The notes: a model not told the origin generated them from the sequence alone. A stretch of 64,000 nt of DNA from Climacium dendroides (GCA_950106755.1 OX467083.1:40128555-40192554), one strand, 5' to 3'; positions 1 through 12,634 are shown, counted from the stretch's first letter. Numbers and translations are program-made.

Positions 1-2499
1 CTTCCATTGTGTTTATGGATGAGCCCACAAGTGGGCTGGATGCCCGTGCAGCGGCCATTGTCATGCGAACGGTCAGGAACACCGTGGACACGGGGCGCAC
101 TGTTGTGTGCACCATTCATCAACCCAGCATTGACATCTTCGAATCCTTTGATGAGGTGCGCCGCACTCACATTTCATGCCATCTTTTGACTTGAATTCCT
201 TTAAACTGCTTCTGCTCGAGTGAAGGAAATGACCTGAAGAAGGCCCACAACTCGTCGAATTGGTCACATAGGTCTCCTCATTTACTTCGAATACGCAGAC
301 CATGTTTCCGCTAGTAATTTGTCATCATGAAAAATAAATCATCTTTAGAGGTTAAACAATGGCGAATATCAGATTCTAACTAAGAGTCTTGGGAGTCAAG
401 TTCCTTCAAATGCTAGATTGAGACTTCAGTTTAAGGAAATATTGTAATACCGGACGATTTTGTTGCGTGCAGATGTTGTTGATGAAGCGAGGAGGACAAG
501 TGATATACATGGGACCACTGGGGCGGAATTCCGAGACACTGATCAAGTATTTCGATGTTAGTAAGCCAATTTTGATATGTTGAAGCCCAGGCAGCAACCA
601 CTGATGGTGATATCTATGCTCTTTTGTGATCTGGTCCACCAATTGGTAATGTAGACAGAAAATATTTAAAAGAAATTCTTTTTTCTTAAGTCTCTACTTT
701 CTTCCCTTCTGCAGGAGATTTCGGGAGTGCCCAAGATTAAGGAAGGCTTCAACCCAGCGACATGGATGCTGGATGCCACGAATGCGGCAGTGGAATCACA
801 CCTCAAAGTCGATTTTGCAGAAATCTACCAGCAATCCACTCTCTTTGGGTTCGTCATCTGTGTGTTTCATGAATGCAACAAATTAATCAATCTAATAGGA
901 TTGAAGCTAGCTGGTGCACTTCTGTTTCTTGTCCACTGAAACAATCAACTTGTATCTGATGGCAGGCATAACAAGGAGCTAGTGAAGACGCTGAGTGTCC
1001 CAGCCAGAGGAGCGAAAGACTTGTATTTTCCAACCCAGTACTCGCAATCCTTCTGGACCCAAATCGTAGCTTGTCTCTGGAAGACCAACCTGACTTACTG
1101 GCGAAGCCCTGATTACAACTGCGTGCGATACTTCTTCACGCTCATGATGGCCTTCATCGTAGGGTCCATGTTTTGGGGCGTAGGCAAGGATACGTAAGTT
1201 TGCCAACACACCCTCACGTTGACAAGGATTATTCTATTTTTTATCCTTGTCCTTCTATTTGACGGAAATGAACTGCGCAATTGGTAATAAGTAATTTGGT
1301 GGGTGCATTGTACCTGCAGATCCGACCAGATGAACCTGTTCAGTGTCTTGGGAGGGATGTTTGCAGCGACCTTGTTTCTGGGTGTCAACAACGCTTCCAA
1401 TGTGCAGCCAGTGGTAGCCGTTGAAAGGACGATTTTCTACAGGGAGCATGCGGCAGGAATGTACTCTGCTGTCCCCTACGCAATCGGCCAAGTGAGAATT
1501 AACTAAAGCCCATATGCAATTCCTTCTTAACGTTAGATGAAAGTAAATTCTTTTCTCAATGGTGGGTTTTGCTGATGCAGATGTTGATAGAGATTCCCTA
1601 CTGCTTGATCCAAAGCATCATCTTCTCCTTGCTCACGTACTCCATGATGAGTTTGGCATGGACGGCTAAGAAATTCTTCTATTACATGTTTATCATGTAT
1701 TTCACTCTCCTCTACTTCACATACTACGGCATGATGGCGGTGGCTCTCACACCAAATCACCAAGTGGCTGCCATTGTGTCCTCGGGGTTCTACTCCATCT
1801 TCAACCTCTTCTCGGGCTTCATGATCTTCAAACCAGTAAGCAAGCTCTCTACCAAGCTCTCTTAACATTAGTGTAGGATAAGAATTCAATAATCTTTCTG
1901 TTTTTTTTTCTCTCATAATACTAAGATAATTACATCTAATTGCAACAGTCCAAAAACACACACAATGAGTACATATTGATTTTGAGAGTTACACCACCTC
2001 ATGATCAGAACTCTGTTCAGTTTCAGATCGTCAGCTAGTAAAACTTTCATCCCTTACAACCTTTGCATATGGTATTTAAATAATGCGATCTGCGGTGCGT
2101 TGGAATCCTGTTTGACATGCCAACAGGAATTCTTTAAAATGTGACCATTTCAATAAAATAAGCTCCGCCCAGCGCTCGAAGTGTCACCTAAATACAAACT
2201 CTCATTTTAAGGGTGGCCGTGTGCAGAACATACCTGTGTGGTGGGTCTGGTACTACTGGGCGTGTCCTGTGGCTTGGACGCTGTATGGCCTGATCACAAC
2301 CCAGTTTGGAGATGTGACGAGCCTTGTAACGCCTTCGGATGGTTCGCCTCCGATCATGGTGAAAGAGTATGTGGAGAAGACGTTTGGGATGACGTCGGAC
2401 ATGATCGGTCCTGCAGTGGCCATGCCGGTGGTGTTCACGGTGGTTTTCGCAGCTGTTTTCGCAATAGGGATCAAGTATTTCAACTTCCAACAGCGATGA
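1..2499 (+). CDS. PDR-type ABCG transporter, 3' part (5' end outside window)
   Basis: This is the C-terminal part of a full-size pleiotropic-drug-resistance ABC transporter of the plasma membrane, which exports small hydrophobic compounds using ATP. Seven exons join in phase: 1-155, 473-556, 715-848, 966-1193, 1320-1491, 1581-1835, 2227-2499. The first exon enters inside the second nucleotide-binding domain, with the Walker B/D-loop segment [14 protein letters not shown] and the H-loop [15 protein letters not shown]. Exons 2-3 carry the PDR signatures [16 protein letters not shown] and [10 protein letters not shown]. Exons 4-7 give the second transmembrane domain with typical PDR pieces ([42 protein letters not shown]) and end in NFQQR-stop. 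All junctions have GT donors and AG acceptors, and no frame break is seen. The family assignment is firm; the substrate cannot be inferred. Confidence 0.95.
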
Positions 2500-3612
2500 G
2501 GATCACCTGCCATGTTAATTGTACATTACTTTCAAATAGGGGTGAGCAGTCAAAGGTGTGAGAGAAGGGTTCAATCCAGTAACGTAGAAGTCATGAAGAA
2601 CACATAGTTTCGAGGAGAGAGTTGAATCAGGACGTACCCTGGAAGATGCACCAATGAGCGAATTTTATTCTTCGTGAATCGCAGAATTAAACTTACTGCA
2701 TTCAGTATTTTTAGGTGAACATTTGATCAAACCTTGCCAGACTTGAACTACCGTGGCCCTCTTCCCATCTCAAGTAAGCTTCAAAGTCAATGGTTTAATT
2801 ACATTCGCTGTTTTTTTCCAGACCTACTTCAGGGTCAAAAGCACACCCAATTCGACGCAAGGTAATAACTCATTGCTATGCAAGATACGGTTAATACAGG
2901 TAACCACTTGAAGCTTCCTTCTATTAAAGTTTGAGATATACCAGGATTGCTTGAAGAGTCCCCCTTTTTTTCACTTATTCCTGGGCTTCGTCAGGAACAT
3001 GATACTATGCTGCTCTTCAACTTCAACTTCTGGTCCAGTTCTTTATTCGAATCCCACCTCGCCTTCGGTCAATAGTTGATAACTGGAACTCACACTATGT
3101 GCTTCATAGTGTCTCAAAATTAGCACCTAATATTCGTTCTAGAACTTTAGTTAGGGGAGTTGCGTTGAACCCGGTGCCCTTCATAGAGATGACGGTAGGG
3201 TTCTGACCAGATGGAAGCAAGGCTGCAATAGTTCAGAGAACCCAAAGAACACGACCTGCAATGTTGAGAAATAATGAGAAGTTGATAAGGGAAGTGCAAT
3301 GGAAGAGCCTCCTCTTACGGGATTTAATAAGCTCGTGTCAAAGATTCGATCGTCTAATACAGTGATACTTTGGTCGCCAATCGACCACACAAACAGCCGC
3401 AAGTCTGCTGCTATGCAATATTGATCATACAACGATGTGTTGTTGCCCAGTAAAAAAAAATCAGTAAGGTACTACAGTGGTATTTGCTGCGAAGCTGATA
3501 TTTACAATTTGTGTGCGTCTTCGTGTACAAAAGACCTGGGCGCCGTACCACCTAGAAAATGGCTGAATCGTCAAGTACTGTCTTCCTCCGCCTGTACAAA
3601 AAAATCTTCCTC
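2500..3612. other. Intergenic between convergent genes
   Basis: This stretch holds the 3' flank of the ABCG gene and the 3' flank of the minus-strand F-box gene. Short open frames exist, including one near 3181-3432 on the minus strand, but none shows domain-like composition or usable splice context. I see no repeat or RNA gene here. Confidence 0.5.
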
Positions 3613-5578
3613 TCAAATCACGGTGTCCAATCTTAGGTCAATGACACACCCCTGAAGGTTTTGGGAAAATTCAACGGGGGACGCAACGTCAGGCTTGCGA
3701 ATGCAGCGCCACGCCGGCGGGTTCTGGGAGAGGTCGCACAGAACAACGAAGCCTTGACCTTCATTGGCTTGGAAAATGTACACAATGTCGCCGTGGCCAG
3801 CGCCTTGAAGCTCGTACTTGAGATACGAAGACGGGTCGACATAGGTCGAATTGCAAACCTTGGGGCACATTTGGGAAAAAAGTGAGTCGGGCATCGCAGT
3901 GACGGGTTTCCAGAGCTTCTTCTGAACGAGCTCCCAGATGGCGATGCCTGCAATTGTGGACGCCAGTCGGTCTTCCCGGAATCCAACCAGGAGGAGACGT
4001 TCGTTGGACTCCACAAGAAAGGGTGGGAGAACGTCGGCGAGGTGAGCTCGGCCCTTCCACATTCGTTTCAGCGACGGGTACTCCGTGAACACTAGGTCAG
4101 TTGGTAGGGAGACTCTCAGAGGTCTCCATCGTGCGGTCTTCGTGTCGTAAGCCAGGAATGTATGGTGTTCTGCCCAAGCCACCATTCCACTCGTCAGATT
4201 ATATGAAGTGGTAGCGACAAATTGACTGTTAAAATATCAGAAAATCACCTTGCACTAATAGCAAATGTGATCACAATCTTCTCCGGAAAAGTGGAGTCCA
4301 AATAAGAAATGTTCCTGCAGTTGGAATTTGAGCTGTCTTAAGCCCTAAAATACGAACTCAGAATCGCAACCAATATAGCAATTACACTAAATGTAGCCAA
4401 AGGTGATAACCAGAACAAGTGCACGATCCATCTCAAAAAATATTTCTGCTTTGGCATTGCAACTTATTTGTGACCTACACGATAGCGAAATTAAGCGCTG
4501 GAGATTCTTTCCCATACAGAAAATGAATGAGCACTCCATTTTTGTGCATCCTTCAAGTAATCGGTGGCCTCTTGTAGAGTCGAGGAGTTCGAAATTTTAA
4601 CTTGGCCCTCAAGAATTATTTACTAGTATCATGAAATAGAATGAGGTGGCGGAAAGTAGTACCTCGGTTGGGATCGAAGGACAGCATTTGATTGAACCGC
4701 ATGTGGTACACGACGCCGTTGCAATACGCCGTGGAGGTCCGCATCTCGTCGCAGACGTGACTCTGCTGATTGTTGAATTTCTCGCACGTGGTGCGCCAGC
4801 ACTCCGTTCGCGAATCGTAAACCTCGGTGGTCTGCACTTGCTGGTCGTATTCCAGCCCCCCGGCCACCACCAATTTATAATGCCCCCCGAAGCCCTTGGA
4901 ACCCGCACCTTCAGTGAACATGCTGATAATGGGCCTCTGCCTACGTTTAAGCAATGGCGGCAGCTTCTTCCACGACCTGGTGATGGGGTTAAAAACTCCG
5001 AACCGGATGAAATGGCTCTTGAGAGCGCTGATTTCGTACACCATGAGGCCCGACGCAGCGCCGCACAGCGACAACCCGCCGATTTTCTGCACCGTGGCAA
5101 AGTGGGGGATCGTGGTGAACGTTTGCCAATCGTTTTGAACGGGATCAAAGGCGTGCAGCTTGTGAGGGCTTCCGGGACCGCCATTTTCGAACAGAAACAG
5201 CCACGAGCAAGGATTGAAGTCGGCTATTGACTCGTCTCCCAAAAGCCGCCCGGCATAAATCTCTCTATCCGCTCGCTTGCTCACCAGGCGCGTATGAACG
5301 AGCGACGTGAGAGGCAAGTGCGACAGGATTCGTGCCACGAGTTCCGGTTGCAGATTGCTCCATATTTGGCTATCGAGAACTGGCGACTCTAAAACATTTC
5401 TACGTGATTGAAATTGTGGCGCTCCTGGAAAGTCCGAGCTCAAGAGATTCAGCTGACTCCAACGGCTCAGCTGTTTGTTTGCAGACGAGCTCAAAAGAAT
5501 CTGCCTATTTTGTACTAACGTTCCCATGGTGTTGCTGAGATTTTCAAATATAAATTTGTCTAACACGAACGTCAACAC
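3613..5578 (-). CDS. F-box protein with kelch-type propeller
   Basis: Exon 1 (5578 to about 4663) encodes a variable N-terminus, then an F-box at about residues 75-115 (IWSNLQPELVARILSHLPLTSLVHTRLVSK, quoted here only in part: LVARILSHLPLTSL), then kelch-like blades (GGLSLCGAASGLMVYE, WKKLPPLLKRR, YKLVVAGGLEYD, EVYDSRTECWR). Exon 2 (start at about 4225 or 4169, to 3613) continues the propeller (VAWAEHHTFLAYDTKTARW, LLLVGFREDRLA, IAIWELVQKKLW) and ends in LRLDTVI-stop. F-box proteins are SCF ubiquitin-ligase adaptors; the target is unknown. The start could be residue 1 or the later MGTLVQNRQ. The best donor (CCGAG/GTACTA) leaves phase 1, while the acceptor that gives the most protein-like sequence (AACAG/TCAATT) needs phase 2. 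The acceptor at 4170 restores frame but drops about 19 plausible residues. The exact junction, or whether the gene is intact, is unsettled. Confidence 0.8.
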
Positions 5579-5594
5579 CTATCCCTCTTCTTAT

Positions 5595-6135
5595 TCAAGA
5601 AACAACGAAGAAGAAATTCAATTACGACAAGATGAATCAATTCAAGTCTATGCATGACCTGACCTCGGAATCTCTCTTCTTATTCGAGGAGGTGCAATTG
5701 CGACAAGATGAATCAATTCAAACCCGTCCATGAGCTCAAGAACGCGAATTATACTTTCCTTTCTAAAGAAACACAAATCAAAAGAGGAAAAAAGCAAGAA
5801 CTCACTCTACTCTACTCTAGGATTCAATTCAATTCCAATCTCATGACAAATAGCCACATATGCGAGAAATAAACACAAAAAACACAACACAAGTCCTCAA
5901 CGGCTCAAATTTTGATTTCTCGTCGACCTCAAACTCCCACTCAATTTCCTCATACAAACGTCTTTCTCCGCAAATCAATTTCTCTCCAACCTCTTGACAA
6001 ACAGTGACACATACAAAAAACAAACGCAAAAAAAATCTTCCTCAACGAGCCAAATTTCGAATCTCTCTCGACTTCGGACTTCCACTCTACTTCGGCGAGG
6101 CGAACGTGCCTTCTCCGCAAAATCTACTGTAAAAC
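5595..6135. repeat. Imperfect tandem duplications upstream of the F-box gene
   Basis: Two direct duplications sit in the presumed promoter and 5' leader. The first repeats GACAAGATGAATCAATTCAA at about 5627 and 5699, with related flanks. The second is a unit of about 150 bp: GACAAATAGCCACATA at about 5844 and GACAAACAGTGACACATA at about 5995. Each is followed by an A-rich stretch, CTCAACGG/CTCAACGAG, a TTTCGTCGAC-like block and CTTTCTCCGCAAA or CTTCTCCGCAAA. Open frames on the minus strand through here are low-complexity and I do not treat them as genes. Confidence 0.7.
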
Positions 6136-7080
6136 GAAACCGAAACTGACGGCGCGGCTCAAAATTCTGGTACAAACCGGCGCTTTCCTCTAGTTTCCAA
6201 AATCCAATCCGCTCGTACGAAACTGATCGATCCTCAATCAATTCAACCAGCTTCAAGAACTTTCTTCCAGACACTCGCTCAAAACTTACTGCACATCCAG
6301 ACACAACACTCCAAAAAGACACTCCCTCACGGTCGACGATAGTGATGATCTCAGGCCAGGCAACACGAGAAACTACAACTCCCTTGACACCCTTCCAGAC
6401 TTTAAGTTCCGGCGCAAGGGCAAGAAGCTTCGAGCACGACACCACCTGGCACGATGACCTTGCACCCGGGATCGCACAGGACTCCACTTCGGGCTGCTAC
6501 TCTACAAATTAGGAAGCTAAGCTTCTACTTATGGCGTCTTAGTTTCTTCTCTCTATTTTACTGCAAGCAGGATCGTAAGTTTTACTGCACATTCGGTGTT
6601 GCGGTGGAGCACTCTTCGGATCACCGGACTGGAAGATTCATCAATGGCCGCGCCTGCGAGATGCACGAGAGAGAGAGTCAAAGGGCGCCTGCCTGGCCCC
6701 GTTGGTTGGTTCCCTTGGTTGGTTGCAGACCTTGTCAAGGGCTAAACTCCGAGCAGGTCAATGCCTGCGTTTGTATGGGATGCTTCTATAAACAGCAGCT
6801 TGTTCCTTTTCCACCGCAATGGATTTGCTTTTAATGAAGATCACTGTTGGAATTTAAGAATTCTGGGACAAGAGTGGATACAAGCTTCAGTAAACCATTA
6901 CTGTTCTGTGCTGGACTGCTGGGAGGTCCAATGTTTGTCACTCGGGGAAGTGCCGCTGATTTTGATGATTTCATTGGGAAAATGCCCCAAATTTTAGGGT
7001 TCAAATGGCTGTGACACTTATGGGCCGACACTTGAGTGGGAAGATTTCCTTGAATTCAGAAAAAACGCTAATTGTATGTA
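6136..7080. other. Intergenic, no gene recognised
   Basis: Moderately GC-rich up to about 6800 and then AT-rich. It is probably the upstream region of the minus-strand F-box gene. Open frames of 60-170 codons are present but lack recognisable domains, and their residue composition looks random. No repeat or RNA gene was identified. Confidence 0.5.
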
Positions 7081-7085
7081 AACTA

Positions 7086-7241
7086 AGGGTAAACTATCCC
7101 ATTACAGATAGAATGGGAGCAAGCCCATTGTGGACAAAATTATAATAGTGGTGTACATTCAAGTTCTAAATGTACACCATTAATATAATTCAACTCACAA
7201 TGGGTTTGCTCCCATTTTGTCCGTAATGGGGTAGTTTACCT
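7086..7241. mobile_element. TA-flanked miniature inverted-repeat element (156 bp)
   Basis: An almost complete foldback. The left end AGGGTAAACTATCCCATTAC matches the reverse complement of the right end (GTAATGGGGTAGTTTACCT), and pairing continues inward through GGGAGCAAGCCCATTGTG and GTGTACATT. The dinucleotide TA lies on both sides, as expected for a Tc1/mariner (Stowaway-like) target duplication. It resembles the elements at 12082-12301, 62551-62979 and 63402-63770. Confidence 0.8.
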
Positions 7242-7415
7242 TATGTGTGGGCACAAGTGAGTCAGTGAGTGTTCCACAAGTAAGGGTTGACTAGTTGAGT
7301 TTTCTCATGCGGATAAGGAAATGAGACATAATGGCCATTCCACTTTATGGCTCAATGAATTTGTTGAAATGATAAAGATGGAGTGTAATTTAAAGAGGGC
7401 ATGTGTAGCAAATCA

Positions 7416-9198
7416 TTAACCCCTAAAGGTTTGTGACTAAACCAAAAACGTTCTAAAATTGTCATTTCTAATACAAGGATCAAAATTTAGAAAAAAAACA
7501 AACATTTTTGGACACATGTAATTGTAGGATCGTGTAGTATGTTGGTTTGAGAAGATGTGGAAAACATTTCAGAAATTTCCACCATGTAGATTGCAAGATA
7601 TTAGCATTTGAAGTGACAAAACCACTTTCTTTGGCCCTGCAAAAATTTGGGTAGTTGCACTTTACAAGGTCACATTTATATGAAAAAATTCCAAAATGGT
7701 GGTGCATCTTTAAATTCATTTTTCAAGGCAAGTTAGCTACATTCTTGAAAAAATTTCAAATCATTTGGAATTGTACAACATATAGAAAAAAAAGTAAGTA
7801 GAAATAAGCAAAGATAGATTCAAAATATTAAATTGATAAGAATTTAATTATGCAATTGAAAAATGCCAATCCCAGTGGTTGTAATGTTGTACTAAACAAT
7901 ACACACTTAATGTTATTATTTTTTCCAAAAATATTAAAAATTGAGTTAACCCCTAAAGTCCCAGGGCCTTCATTCTTTCAAAAAACATTCAAAACTGCCA
8001 TTTCTATTACAAGGTGCAAAACTCTTGAAATTTTTATTTTTTTGAATATATAATTGTAAGATCTTGCACTAGACTAATATAAAAATATGTGGTAGAATTT
8101 CAAATACACTGACTGCATAGATTGTAAGATATCTACATTTAAAGTAAAAAAAACAAGTTTCTTTACACATTTTTAGTCTTTGAATTTCCTTATTTAAAAT
8201 TTTTTGTACTATTGAGTTTGAGTTGAAAAAAATTTATATTAAAGATTTGAGTTGGAAGTTGGAGGAAAAAAATCAAAATTCAAAACATTTGATTTTCGTC
8301 CATTAAAAAATTGTTGAATAGAAGTAGGTCTAAGATTCACTAAAATACTAAATTATTAATAGCTCTAAGATGGAATTGAAACACCATAATCCCAATGGTG
8401 AAATTGTTCTTGCAAGCAAATTTAACCTTATCAAATAATTTTTTATTTTAAATTGCAAAATTTTCATTCAAAAATGAATCCTATAAGTTATTTTTTCAAG
8501 AAGATGCTTAGGTTGCTCAAAAAATAAGGTTGTTCATAACTTTCACATCTCTAATCCAAATTAAATGAATTAAAGCTTCAGATATAGACAAAATTAGATC
8601 CATATGAAAGAAAAAAAATTCAATTCTATTTCATTTTTTTGTGGATTGCTTCTTTTGCCCGGCAAAGTGAAAATTATATTTAAGTTGGCATAATTTTTGT
8701 TCCTGGACACCAACTAAAATAAAAATCATATTCCTACAAGACTAATGAGTTTTTTTTTATCATTTGAGAAAGTTTTAAGAAAATCACTAAAATTTGAGTT
8801 CCCAGTAAAATAATTCAATAAATTTGAGTTCCCAATAAATTAACTCCTAAAGTCTAATACTTTAATTTGAGTTCAAAGTAAAATAATTCAAAATTTTCTA
8901 TGTGTATATAAATCTAGAGAACCAATTTCAATTTTTAATTTATTTTTTAAAATGATTTAAAAAAAAAAAATTGTTGTCTAGATTATGAGCCTAACAATGA
9001 AAACTACATATCATACAATAACTATTAACCATGTAGTCAAAAGTTATGAAAATTGTCGGGCCTTAAAGCTACTCCTTACTCCTCAGGCACATGTTGTTTG
9101 AAAATTTCAAAGAAAAAAAATAAAAATTCCATTCATAGTGACCTACCCAAAATATCTATTATGCCAAAAAAAACGTTGTTTGGAGCTTTAGGGGTTAA
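7416..9198. mobile_element. TTAA-flanked TIR element, group I, interrupted copy
   Basis: The left end is TTAACCCCTAAAGG at 7416 and the right end is CTTTAGGGGTTAA ending at 9198. The left and right interiors match the uninterrupted copy at 26899-27842, for example the blocks around TTGTCCGTGTAG-like sequence, GGAATTGTACAACATATAG and ACTACATATCATACAAT. At 7946 the body is broken by a second TTAA element. No transposase ORF is present, so it is non-autonomous. TTAA duplication plus CCC...GGG ends is the hallmark of the piggyBac superfamily; membership is inferred from the ends alone. Confidence 0.7.
7946..8843. mobile_element. TTAA-flanked TIR element, group II, nested in the previous one
   Basis: It begins TTAACCCCTAAAGTCCCAGG exactly at the TTAA of the host element; the empty site is visible in the copy at 26899-27842 as ATTGAGTTAAATAAAGG. 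Its interior resembles the elements at 10031 and 13800 (ACATTCAAAACTGCCATTTC, TTCCTGGACACCAACT). The right end is damaged: no GGGG terminus is found, only short duplications of AATTTGAGTTCCCA and a TTAACTCCTAAAG near 8840. Host sequence resumes by about 8880. Confidence 0.6.
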
Positions 9199-10030
9199 AA
9201 TAAATTACAAAGTGGAAGGTGGTATATGATGAAATAGAAATCAAAATCACTAATAACTTGGGAAAAGAATTTAGATTTGTCAGTCCCATTGGTAAAAATG
9301 TTCTAGTAAGCAACACATATCAAATGTTTTATTTATTTTTTGAAAATTGTTCACTAACTTTGCTTTACCAACACTGTAACTTTCCAACTAGCCAATGACT
9401 CCCCAGGGGGTGCACTTAGTTCTACTACAACAAACCACATGCAAACAAGTGGTTTCTAATAAACTATAATTTTAACTTCAAATTTTGAGAATTGTTTACT
9501 AATGACTATAGGATTCTATTCCCAAAATTTCAAACTCAAATAAAATATGAAATGATTTCTAAAAGAGGTTAAAAATGCACTAAAATGACATGTTTTTTAA
9601 CTCAAATATTTTTAGAGAACACATTTAGATGACCATTGCATCAATATTCAACTCAAAATGATCTTTCAATAGAGAGTTATTTTTAGAAATTTTTTGTTCA
9701 TTTTTTAGACAATTTTTTTATATAATATAAGTTATTTTTCAGTTCTACAATGTATCTTTTTACTTCAAAAATTTGTAACTAATTATTATTAACAAATAAA
9801 AATACGAATAATTCAAAACATAAACTTTCAAAGTAGGAAAATCTATTCATATTTTTTCATTTAATTTTATTAAAAATTCAAAAAGTATATAGGGGTCCAA
9901 AGTTTTGTTCGCATGCTAACATTAGAAAAAGGGGGAATGCACCCCCCGAGAATGATTCTCTGCAAATTAAACTGAATCAGTCAGTTGTACAAATCCAAGG
10001 AAGGATTATTTCAATCTTAAAGGGAGAATG
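9199..10030. other. AT-rich intergenic DNA
   Basis: No coding region is supported. The stretch is strongly AT-rich with many short homopolymer runs. The only mildly GC-rich islands are near 9410 and 9935. It probably consists of older transposon debris. Confidence 0.5.
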
Positions 10031-10958
10031 TTAACTCCTAAAGTCCCAAGGTTGTTGTTTTTTTGGTCAAAAACCACTCAAAATTGTCATTTTTAGTGCA
10101 AAAAAAATAAATTTAAAAGTGATATGTTTTGCAAATCTAACCATAGTTCTTGCAATAGACTAGTGTAAAGATGTGTGGATAGAATTTAATGCATTTTGAC
10201 CACATAGATTGTAAGATAAATGCCTTCAATGTAAAAAAAATCATGTTTTGGGCATTGTAGCAAACTGGTTTATGAAACTTTGAATCTTCATAATTGAAAT
10301 TTTGCACTATCAATAGATTTTGAATTAACTTTTTTTTTTATGATGAAGAATTGAGTTGAGAATACAAAAAAATAAAGGTTAAAAAATAATATGATTTTTA
10401 TTCTTTAAAAAATTGTTGAGTAGATGAAGGTATATGATAGAGGAAAATTTTAAATCATTAATAGCTTTAGATGAAATTAAAACACACTAATTCTAATGGT
10501 GAGATTGTTCTAATAATTAAAATTAACCCCTTGGAACTATTTGTTTTGAAAAAAATGTGAAAATTGAGCTCAAAACAAACCCTATACATATTCTTTTTTC
10601 AAAAAGCTGCTCTAATTGCCTACAAAATAAGATGTTCCATTATTTAGTCACATCACAAATCCAAATGGAATTAATCCAAAATTTCTATATAGACAAATAT
10701 GCAATCTATAAGGAGAAAAAAAATTCAAAAATTATATTTTAATTTTTTGTGGATTTTTTTTGTCTGTCAACCAAGTTTAGTTCAAGACTTATTATGGTAT
10801 AATTTTTAATTTGCTCCCAAGTACCAACTAAAATAAAAACCATATTTCCAAAAAGCTAAAAAGTTTTTCACTTATGAAAAAGTCTCAAAAAGTTTCACCC
10901 AAAATGGAGCTCATAGAAACTTGTCCCAAATCTATTTTGTACTTCAAGGGTGAATTAA
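10031..10958. mobile_element. TTAA-flanked TIR element, group II (about 928 bp)
   Basis: The left end TTAACTCCTAAAGTCCCAAGG is close to that of the nested element at 7946. The interior shares the blocks CTCAAAATTGTCATTTTTAG, GACTAGTGTAAAGATGTGTGG and CCAAGTACCAACTAAAAT. The right end ACTTCAAGGGTGAATTAA is a decayed form of CTTTAGGGGTTAA. It has no coding capacity for a transposase. Confidence 0.6.
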
Positions 10959-10999
10959 GTAACAATAGTCGACCATAGGCTCTTTCATTCTTTTATTCT

Positions 11000-11992
11000 T
11001 TAACCCCTCATCACCTAAGGCCTATTTGAATTCAAAACCATCATTGCTTTTGAATTGTTGTAGTTCAAAATGTCACTAATTTATAGAAATCTCAACCGTA
11101 CAATCTTATAGTGTACGTGTTGTAGGTGATGTGAATCAAATTTGGAGTCATTTGACCACATTTGCAAGATTAAAATGTCTTAGTGTTGAGAAAGGATTCT
11201 GAAATTTTCCTAGCAACACATTTGGAGGTGAAATTTGATTTCTAAACCTAATCAAATGAAAAAATTTTAAACTATAAAGTAATTTAAAACTAGCGTACAA
11301 GCACATTGGTGAAAGAAAATATCATTGAATTGACTCATTGTGTCTACAAAATGGCTTTCAAATGTCAAAAAATAGCAAAAAAAGTTGCAAAAAATACATC
11401 TAAGGCTGATCCTTCTTCTACTAGAATGCTTTCAAGGCACATGGCACATGACTTCTTGGATTGATATGAAAAATTAGCCATATAAACTAGACTAGTATGT
11501 GCAACTTTCCAAATCTTTTTTTATTAGAAATGGACACTATATGAAGAAGAAACATGCCGCTAAAGTTTACTAGAATTCAAAAATGTTGGGATTTTGAACT
11601 TCAAATTGCTCCCAAACATTCAAAACAACTTGTATTGACAATTTCATCTTCAACATGAAAATTTTACCACAATAATTAAACTTCAAGAGGAACATAAACC
11701 CAAAAAAGTTATTGAAAAATAATATTGGATGAAGGAGATACAATTGCAACCTTCAAATGCATCTTAGTGAATTCAAATTGAACCTATGAACTTTGATTGG
11801 CTTTCAAGAAATTAGTAAATCTTGGATTGATCTGAAAATTTTACCACATAAACTAAAAAAGAGAGCACAAATTTCCTAATAAGTTTTTTTTGAATTTGAA
11901 CATTGGATGCAAAAGTGACAACACTTTGAATTTGAATTAGACTTAAAACTGTGTGAGAACACTTTTGGTCCCCTTCGGCAATGAGGGGTTAA
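11000..11992. mobile_element. TTAA-flanked TIR element, group III (993 bp)
   Basis: The ends are TTAACCCCTCAT at 11000 and ATGAGGGGTTAA ending at 11992, a perfect 12-bp inverted pair. The interior matches the 992-bp copy at 32906-33897 throughout: ATCTCAACCGTACAATCTT, TTGGAGGTGAAATTTG, ACAAGCACATTGGTGAA and TTGGATGCAAAAGT. The near-identical length of two independent copies supports these as true element borders. No transposase is encoded. Confidence 0.8.
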
Positions 11993-12081
11993 AGTGTCTC
12001 AATTGTAGAATAAGAGTGAGTATCTTCAATGGAGTCCAGCAAGAGAGGCAATATAACGAGTATTGGTACAAACATTACGTA

Positions 12082-12301
12082 AGGTAGAGTCACCCTGAAG
12101 TGTCCCTCTACCCAATGGCGTCCCTCTCTAGAAAGGAGCGTCATTCTAAAATGCAATTCTAGGTGGACCATACATGGTTTATTATTTCAGTCAAAAAATA
12201 ATAAGCCATGTTTGGTGTGTCTACATTTAGGTTCTGAAATGACGCCCCTTCCTAGAAAGGGACGCCATTGGATACAGGGATGCTTCAGGGTGCCTCTACC
12301 T
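12082..12301. mobile_element. TA-flanked miniature inverted-repeat element (220 bp)
   Basis: A foldback with arms AGGTAGAGTCACCCTGAAG and CTTCAGGGTGCCTCTACCT. Pairing continues through CCAATGGCGTCCCT/AGGGACGCCATTGG and a central CCATGGTTTATTATT-like arm facing AATAATAAGCCATG. TA lies on each side. Same end type (AGGTAG...) as the elements at 62551 and 63402. Confidence 0.8.
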
Positions 12302-12634
12302 TAGGTTACAAGAATGGGCAAAAGTTGGGTTCCATTGCGAGGACCTGCCCCGAGATTAAGTTACCGTGTCGTTGTTGGCTGCTGAAGATGTCCTCCCTTG
12401 CACGGCATTTTTGTCATAACTTACAGTCGGTACAGTACTGTACTGCACCCTCCGACTCCCACAGCCACCAGTCAGCTACCAATCGTTGACCCCCAAGAGC
12501 TGCTTTTCCCGAGAAAGGAAAGGGAACCTTCACTTGTACCGCCAATCTTCTGATCTCTTGTTAACTGAATTTATTTTATTGGAGCGATTTCATTGTTGTT
12601 TCTTATGCCGCTGCCAGATTAGACTTCATGAAGC

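Noticed and set aside
5975..6487. 170-codon minus-strand frame upstream of the F-box gene
   Set aside because: No ordered domain, low-complexity arginine/serine stretches, and it runs through the tandem duplication. It is most likely leader or promoter DNA.
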